Source: JAOBAU01 sp034667465 (GTDB taxonomy: Bacteria > Acidobacteriota > Thermoanaerobaculia > Gp7-AA8). Taken from it: a stretch of DNA of 64,000 nucleotides. The translations under genes and the position numbers were made by a program. Numbering within the stretch: position 1 is the first letter of the stretch; every line of letters begins with the position of its first letter. Location of the stretch: the NCBI GenBank assembly GCA_034667465.1, contig JAXDJV010000004.1:158941-222940 (forward strand), read 5' to 3'. Positions 60,001 to 64,000 of this stretch are shown here, in pieces. The notes under the pieces are model-generated. The model was not told where the DNA came from, did not search any database, and saw only the letters and a list, made by a program, of their open reading frames with translations.

Positions 60001-63000
60001 ACGTGGGCGATGATCGCGCTCCCGGCCGCCTTCGCGCGCCTCGGCCAGTTCGACGTCAACCTCGATATCAAACTCCCGGACGGCACCGACTTCGTCTCGT
60101 CGAACATCGCGCCGGGATTCAGTGCCGTCAACGGCGGCCGTCAGATGACGTGGAAGTTCCCCGACGTTTCCGAACAGGGGATCGATCTCTACTTCAACGT
60201 TCGCCTCAACGGACTGCAGCACGATGAGACGCGGCCGGCGACCGGTCCGGCGTCGATCTCGTATCGCAATCCGTATTCGGGCGACGCCGTCACGCGGCCG
60301 ATCAGCGTGCCGTCGATCACCGGCTACGCGCCGCTCAAGCTCGACGTCTCGACCGACAAGGCCGCCTATCCGTCGAACAGCATCGTCACCATCGCGGAAA
60401 AGGTGACGAACGTCGGTGCGACGACCGACGGCATCACCAACGATCTCGTCATCCGCGACGCGAACGGCACGACCGTCGCGACCCTCGCCACGGCCGATCC
60501 CGTTCAGGGTCTGCCGCCGTCGCCGTTCCCCGGCTGGCACTACACGATTCCGCTGTCGATGCCGGTCACGAACGACGGCCTCAATCGCATCGCCATCATC
60601 AACGTCAACTTCACGCAGAAGCTCGCCGAGCTCGGACTGACCGGTGCGTTCGATCGCAACTCGATCCGCGTCACCGCCGACTCCGCGCCGTCGTCGGAGC
60701 TCTACTTCACCTGGCTGCCGAGCGATGCGAATCCGAACGCCGGCAAGGTGCTCTTCACCGTTCCCGACAGCGCCGGCTCCGGCACGACGCTGAACGTTCA
60801 CGTCTACTTCGACACGCTCGAGAACGGCTTCAAGCCGGCGTCGATGTTCGATCGCGGCGCAACCGGCGCGACCGGCGGCTCCGGCTTCATCGGCCGCTAC
60901 TACAACCTCGACACCAGCCGCCAGACCGGTTACGTCAGCTTCGAGAATCAGGTCTTCCGCGCCGGTCCGCCGCTCGTCACCGAGGCGCGCACCGAAACGT
61001 ACATGGCCGATCGTTTCCCGGCCGGCGTTCCGGGCGACTTCTTCGTCGCCGACTGGGACGGCGCGTTCTACGTGCCGGCCGCCGGCGCGTATCAATTCGA
61101 GCTCGGCTCGGACGACGGCTCGTGGCTCGACATCGACGACGTGCAGGTCATCAACAACGGCTGGGGTCACGGCGTGCAGATGCTTTACGCCACCGTCCAG
61201 CTCAGCGCCGGCTTCCACAAGTTCCACATCTCGATGTTCGAGTGGGGCGGCGGTCAGTGGCTGTCGTGGCGCTGGGCGCCTCCGGGTCAGGGCTGGTCTT
61301 CGCTGCCGCCGCAGAGTCTCTATCCGGGACTTCCGGCCGGCAACGAAACGTCGACCGTCATCGGCGCGACGCAGCTCCTCTCGGACGGCAACGTCACGAA
61401 GACATACACATGGAACACCGGCTCGACCGCATCCGCGCAGTACTCGGCGGTCGGCACGATCCGGCAGTTCGGCGGCTTCGTCGCAAGCGGCGCCGCACCG
61501 TTCACGATCTCGCCTGCAGCGCAGGTCAGCGGTTCGATCGCGACCGACAAGCCGGCGTACGACGCGAATGAAACGGTGCACGTCACCGGCGCGGTGCAGT
61601 TCGGTACCGGCAACACGACGCTGCACGATCTGACGGCGACGCTGTCGATCGCCGATCCGTCGGGTGCAACGATCGCGCAGTCGCAGCCGACAGCGATCGC
61701 GTCGCTCATCCCCGGACAAAGCATCAGCGTTCGCTACGACTGGCCGACCGCGGCAGCCGCCGCCGGCGCGTACAGCGCGAAGCTCATCGTGAAGGATTCG
61801 GCCGGCGCCGCCGTCGCGAACGCCGCGGTTCCGTTCACGATCCGCGCAACGTCGACGACCGGTAAAGGCGTCACCGGCACGATCTCCGCGCCGGCCGTCA
61901 TTCAGCAGGGTGAGTCGCTGCCGCTCGCGGTCACGCTGACGAACGGCGGCAACACCGCGCTCACCGATGCGCCGTTCGCGATCCGCATTCTCGATCCGGC
62001 CACGCAGGATCTCGTCGCCACGATCGCGTTCAACAAATCGATTGGCGCCGGCGTCACCAGCTCCGCCGATCAGACGTACGCGTCGGCGTCGCTGCGCGTG
62101 CAGACATACGACGCGTACCTGATCTCGCTCATCACCGGTACGCCGGTGCTCCTGGCGAAGACGACCTTCGAAGTGAAGGTTCCGCCGCTCAAACTCGATC
62201 TCGCGGTGAGCGGTCCGGCGCGCGTGCTGATCTGGGCGAACTGCTCGCCGGGCAACAGCGGTAAACCGTGCACCGCCGTCGCGCCGCCGTTCCTGACGAA
62301 GACGCTCGACGACGCGCACATTCCCTGGACGCTGGTCGGCGAACAGAACGCGTTCCTGAACGCGCTCCGCACCGGTGCGTACAACGAAGCGATCCTCTAT
62401 CAGCCGAGCGCGTTCGAAGCGAAGATCGCCACCGAGTATCTGCAATCGATTCGCGCAGGCTTTGGTCTGCTCTACATCAACAACGACACCGACGCGAATC
62501 CGAAACTCGCCGAAGCGCTCGCCACGAAGTTCGGCGGGAAGCTGAACGCGCAGTCGACGACGCTCGATCTCGTCGCCACTCCGTTCTCAACGGCCGGCCA
62601 GCTCGTGCTCAACGGCAGCAGCGTGAAGATCGATCTCGACGGCGCGCAGACCGCCGCGAAGATCAGCGCCACGCAGCTCCCGGCGATCACGTACAACACA
62701 TACGGCGCCGGCCGCGTCGTCGTGCTGCCGTATGACACCGAGCTCACTCCGACCGCCGACGTCGCCAAACTCCTCCTCGGCATCGTCAACTGGATTCCGC
62801 GTCCGGCAGCAGGGGAGGCGCGGTCGGTCGTTCCGATCGATTTCCTCGTCACGCCGCCGCCGGGATCGGCTGTCGATCTGACAATCGGCGCGACGCTGCC
62901 GAGCGGCATGACCGTCGTCTTCGCGCAGCCGGCGCTGACGTCGGCGTCGCCGCTGTCGTGGAACATCACGGCGAACGGAACACCGCTGCACCTGACGCTG

Positions 63001-63381
63001 TGGGTGCGGCTGCCGGAAGCCGCGGGGACGTACACGATTACCGGTACAGCGGCATTCCGCGGCCAGACCGCGGTCGTCACGAAGACGATCGCCGTGACCG
63101 TCACCGCCGACCGTGTCGCGATGGAGTCGGCGCTCGCCGCCGATCTCTCCGCGCTCGCGGCATCGGCACCGGCGAAAGATCAGAAGGCGGTCGGCGACGC
63201 GCAGAGCGAGCTGACCGCCATTCGTGCCGCGAATCCGACGACCGCCGCTGCAGCGGCGGCGCTCGTCGATCGCGCCATCAACATCATCAATGACCTGCAG
63301 TCGGTGTCGGTGAGCACCACTGCTGCCCGCGCCAGCGCCGGACGCCTGCTCGTCTACTGGCAGAGCCGCGCGGGCGTGTAA
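54010..63381 (+). CDS. Giant extracellular mosaic protein (helical repeats, CARDB, FG-GAP, PA14)
   Basis: A 3123-residue protein. The ATG at 54010 follows AGGAG and gives a signal peptide (LFLLLLALAPALLAQ). Domains in order: squalene-cyclase-like helical repeats (30-300; HQNADGTWGSG, QNPDGGWGIDGG), five CARDB-like Ig repeats (295-765), an FG-GAP propeller with DVDGDG calcium sites (880-1280) and more CARDB repeats (1325-1660). A second helical-repeat domain (1685-2010) has one CYKCH haem-type site at about 1728. A PA14 domain (2290-2437), Ig-like domains and a GATase-like Rossmann region (about 2735-2920) follow, then a helical tail. It is likely a cell-surface or secreted adhesin or glycan-binding scaffold. 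Confidence 0.85.
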   Translation: MVRNRSARLRQSILFLLLLALAPALLAQVPVDKALGWFNTHQNADGTWGSGTDLAPRDTARVLIAQSISGAADNPRDARFVTYANGLAWLGGQRGFDANQFLSEQAMALAFAKLDPSVALVRLAQQRSNNGPDYGGFLNHTGDTYDSALAVQALATSEKLYGAAISGAVQTILIRQNPDGGWGIDGGFASNPVLTAEVLMAFASLTTSRPPQASVLAAQAYLANGIHPDGSIGNNLLETATAFRALALSGSTVTATTLTYLGAQQAGDGSWGNGDAYLTARILEAYAANKPNLTIRSDAFTLTPAQTSDGSTVTAKITVSNIGAQQANPTTLTIYAGAAGSRSIGTKSIGTLAPSAISSVEVTFAATEMVGTQTITAVADSGNVVSEIREDDNSATATLTVSGKPDLVAYANEITTAPARLQPNQQGTLAITIHNIGEGDATSAGYAIYDTYNNSETLLKKSTVAAVAAKNAQVISIPVTLAGGVHSIRVVVDPDALIAETDETNNATTKSVSVNTVSNVDLRIRAGNVTAVPVRPTAGQSVALEAIVENAGTDPVQSTVAFFDGVPGAGGVVITAIPVTIDAQSSVRLAATFTAGAQSRVVYAVADADNVVPEIDETNNQAYIALTDQFADLSVSRDGFVLPRNALQNGQTLIGRLVVRNNGILPATGVTVAIYDDLPQRGGLKIVDTVVDIPAQGKVVVPASWPVRAGQRFATAVVNAGHSVFEPDYTNNRVTKFYVANGNQSDLSLSNVRSVSIDTSAFVISPVDLTVGGFAKVSINSASSQPFSVLLFEDVDGDGAFDPETDNPLGSTIVQPGNSQQIVTIAAQGTVRFAPGKLLIYIDSTNAIPEGNEGNNLIDLWQDCWTTASNFAPGAKWTSPDKTYHLSPVARLKDTNGDDIIDENDTPFIVHASGGAIILRRGDTGQIVWSQNFNFSGRQISPVIADVDGDGKPEIIVHAYEHKLVALNVDGTTKWTSPNLDRHPDWELYLNAGGGFIDYSYGGAPVVADLDGDGFPEVISGRSCLDGRDGSVKWVGGAGAGRAWDTSSDHLFWENFPDQEAPIAADVDGDGRLDVVAGNTVYRADGSIIWQRPDLGDGYTAAVYLANQTKPNIALVSNGRITMLNPDGTTKWGPTALPGGAMLGGAPTVFMISNGGGGPYVGVAGDANYTVWDATTGAQRWTRQVNNDFGFGFTVTNSATVYDFGFGTCLVYSSHDKFQIMRAADGGTVYSEAIGTNAFYPMSPVVADVDGDGRADVVVPGRPGLKILSDPTWPGARAIFNEASYHITNVAGEGGAIPKNETQTPFSRVHYRAQDTLPLGAAINPLPNISASYMRADTTGYPASATLLVRVGNNGGAPSTQVNVAFYRSVQNGSPILVGTATTGAIAAGAYQDVTTTISNPAAGSYSFFAIADYDGKLIECNESDNTSPFVAARFSADVAVDPTSLFVTDPQPRPGDTISFTANATLSGAVDTAALTAQFYRGDPNAGGTAISPLLNPTIVSIRGQRYARADFSWTVTAPSGPAGIFVVFDAANRIPEDSETNNSGTFGLNISTAEAIQKLSGTVTLNPPSAEPGTPVSVQILVQNIGNVPLTNVVLNYTVGGGAGTGFTGSATIASIAKNAASNVSLGSFTPTVNGNYDVIVTAADPAITLIAGAKQIRVAPFAGAELTAVPLRVPTSLPLVQCHTRVTRGNTIVIPDDPLVPLIKAHIQRGLIWQAPVLTSAMNEGCYKCHVQSQGMVGFEGSLQVAGITVDPLVEQRMFDMTVSSQNPDGHFGVSGYPRSTTILGAWSLSFWHNPIQAQPTMLKALNAMLSYQNGGGPDTDGSFDCDHCDISYGNREAMTMMAMVALARGYDETGDVRYLNALKRSVNWALQWDYAANAGRGPEYAARISIGLSAALPKIADPSLSHAIENRIRLFAANLKSLQNDDGSFGTTINPPIPIVRNAQVLYALALSGIPGTDPQLRASIIWLLNHQQTNGGWTESLGESQVQWIDETTWAMIALPAAFARLGQFDVNLDIKLPDGTDFVSSNIAPGFSAVNGGRQMTWKFPDVSEQGIDLYFNVRLNGLQHDETRPATGPASISYRNPYSGDAVTRPISVPSITGYAPLKLDVSTDKAAYPSNSIVTIAEKVTNVGATTDGITNDLVIRDANGTTVATLATADPVQGLPPSPFPGWHYTIPLSMPVTNDGLNRIAIINVNFTQKLAELGLTGAFDRNSIRVTADSAPSSELYFTWLPSDANPNAGKVLFTVPDSAGSGTTLNVHVYFDTLENGFKPASMFDRGATGATGGSGFIGRYYNLDTSRQTGYVSFENQVFRAGPPLVTEARTETYMADRFPAGVPGDFFVADWDGAFYVPAAGAYQFELGSDDGSWLDIDDVQVINNGWGHGVQMLYATVQLSAGFHKFHISMFEWGGGQWLSWRWAPPGQGWSSLPPQSLYPGLPAGNETSTVIGATQLLSDGNVTKTYTWNTGSTASAQYSAVGTIRQFGGFVASGAAPFTISPAAQVSGSIATDKPAYDANETVHVTGAVQFGTGNTTLHDLTATLSIADPSGATIAQSQPTAIASLIPGQSISVRYDWPTAAAAAGAYSAKLIVKDSAGAAVANAAVPFTIRATSTTGKGVTGTISAPAVIQQGESLPLAVTLTNGGNTALTDAPFAIRILDPATQDLVATIAFNKSIGAGVTSSADQTYASASLRVQTYDAYLISLITGTPVLLAKTTFEVKVPPLKLDLAVSGPARVLIWANCSPGNSGKPCTAVAPPFLTKTLDDAHIPWTLVGEQNAFLNALRTGAYNEAILYQPSAFEAKIATEYLQSIRAGFGLLYINNDTDANPKLAEALATKFGGKLNAQSTTLDLVATPFSTAGQLVLNGSSVKIDLDGAQTAAKISATQLPAITYNTYGAGRVVVLPYDTELTPTADVAKLLLGIVNWIPRPAAGEARSVVPIDFLVTPPPGSAVDLTIGATLPSGMTVVFAQPALTSASPLSWNITANGTPLHLTLWVRLPEAAGTYTITGTAAFRGQTAVVTKTIAVTVTADRVAMESALAADLSALAASAPAKDQKAVGDAQSELTAIRAANPTTAAAAAALVDRAINIINDLQSVSVSTTAARASAGRLLVYWQSRAGV

Positions 63382-63405
63382 CGGACAGAGAGAGGACAGA
63401 CGACC

Positions 63406-64000
63406 ATGCGCGCCTTTCGACGACTCATGAAAGGCCCTCTGGGCCACGCGATCACCATCGGGCTGATCGCGGCAAACGGCTGGGCTTTCTCCGGTCCGCA
63501 GAACTACCTCGAGGTAATCGAGGCGCAGCAGAAGCGCGAAGCGGAGATCCGCGAGATCGCGAAGAAGATGAATGTCGATCCCGACTTTCTTCTCAATCCC
63601 GGCGGACGCCGTTCGTTCGACTGGAAGTCGGTCTTCAGCTCGCTCGCCGCAACGCTCGGCGTCACGTCGTCGAACGCGAATGCGAACGCGCAGCCGCTCG
63701 ACATTCGTGAGTCGATCAGCCGCGTGAAGTCGGGTTACGCGCTCGTCGCCGCCGACACGACGGTCGCGCGCATCGCCGAGCTCGTGCAGATCTCGCTCGC
63801 GCCTGATGCCGTGCGCGGAAAGAAGAAGGGACAGATCAAAGCCGAGCTGCAGTCGGTGCTCCGTCTCGTCGATAAAGATTTTCTCCCCGCATTGCGCGAT
63901 GGTCTTCCCGGCGTCGCCAACGGACGCGATGCCAAAGCACGCGCCGACGTGAACGAGCTCCGGCGCATCGTGAAGGCGGTCATCAACGCGCCGCACGCGC
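63406..64000 (+). CDS. Secreted helical protein of unknown function (partial, continues past the edge)
   Basis: The frame opens at an ATG at 63406 after AGAGAGGACAGA and stays open to the last base. It starts with a signal-type segment (MKGPLGHAITIGLIAANGWAFS). Next come a charged helix (IEAQQKREAEIREIAKKMN), a short loop (FLLNPGGRRSFDWK) and more helices (AELVQISLAPDAVRGKKKGQIKAELQSVLRLVDK). It begins 24 bases after the giant protein and is likely co-transcribed. The family is not recognised and the C-terminus lies outside the window. Confidence 0.7.
   Translation, partial: MRAFRRLMKGPLGHAITIGLIAANGWAFSGPQNYLEVIEAQQKREAEIREIAKKMNVDPDFLLNPGGRRSFDWKSVFSSLAATLGVTSSNANANAQPLDIRESISRVKSGYALVAADTTVARIAELVQISLAPDAVRGKKKGQIKAELQSVLRLVDKDFLPALRDGLPGVANGRDAKARADVNELRRIVKAVINAPHA

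Noticed and set aside
59803..62445. An 880-residue minus-strand frame opposite the giant protein, and similar frames at 57646-59502 and 54043-56175
   Set aside because: Arg/Asp/Val-rich with no domain or signal. The plus strand encodes recognisable CARDB, FG-GAP and PA14 domains in the same bases.

Overview
The window is about 64 kb of GC-rich bacterial chromosome. Genes are densely packed in long co-directional runs with frequent 4-base ATGA/GTGA/TTGA start-stop overlaps. It carries three tRNA genes and shows no phage, transposase or CRISPR. The gene content (a XoxF-type PQQ dehydrogenase, a caa3-like oxidase, a propeller-GGDEF sensor, DUF4331, HupE with DUF4198, and very large CARDB/FG-GAP secreted proteins) suggests a soil or sediment Acidobacteriota or a related phylum. 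That placement is inference; no rRNA is present.

Layout. 1-6.4 kb (+): the C-terminal part of a secreted subtilisin-like protease fused to FN3 and PQQ-like propeller domains, a small secreted protein, a membrane-anchored octaheme cytochrome c, a small membrane protein and a lipoprotein. 6.4-13.7 kb (-): a probable operon read PadR, small acidic protein, LytS kinase, LytTR regulator, His/Cys-rich small protein, TonB-dependent metal-type receptor, lasso-peptide B2-like protease, nucleotidyltransferase. 14-16.3 kb (+): DUF4331 protein and a secreted protein, closed by a strong terminator. 16.4-18.2 kb (-): HupE/UreJ-like protein and DUF4198 protein. 18.3-20.8 kb (+): a Cys-rich secreted peptide and a carboxypeptidase-regulatory-like protein. 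20.8-24 kb (-): a propeller/GGDEF diguanylate cyclase. 24.1-24.9 kb: a nucleotidyltransferase pair, then tRNA-Glu and tRNA-Lys.

25.0-37.8 kb (-) is the most interesting block. Fourteen closely spaced genes begin with an SMP-30-like propeller, a XoxF-type PQQ alcohol dehydrogenase (lipoprotein, DYD lanthanide signature) and XoxJ. They continue with a lipoprotein cytochrome c, caa3-type oxidase subunits II, I and III, a small membrane protein, a CtaG-like assembly factor and a second lipoprotein cytochrome c. A DUF4142 lipoprotein, a YVTN propeller, a membrane protein and a DODA-type dioxygenase end the run. Read together, the core looks like a self-contained electron path from methanol (or another alcohol) through cytochrome c to O2.

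37.8-47.8 kb is regulatory and structural: a receiver protein, a PilZ protein, a nucleotidyl-cyclase-like protein (-), a TPR protein, an 1147-residue coiled-coil protein with three receiver-like domains and two Cys8 zinc-ribbon modules, and a Pro/Thr-rich membrane protein. tRNA-Arg follows, with a decayed VapBC relic between 14-bp direct repeats. 48.3-51.8 kb: a possibly frameshifted small secreted protein, a NarL-type regulator and a multi-PAS sensor kinase. 51.9-53.7 kb: pirin and YceI facing a MarR regulator. 54.0-64 kb: a 3123-residue extracellular mosaic protein and the start of a further secreted protein that runs off the right edge.
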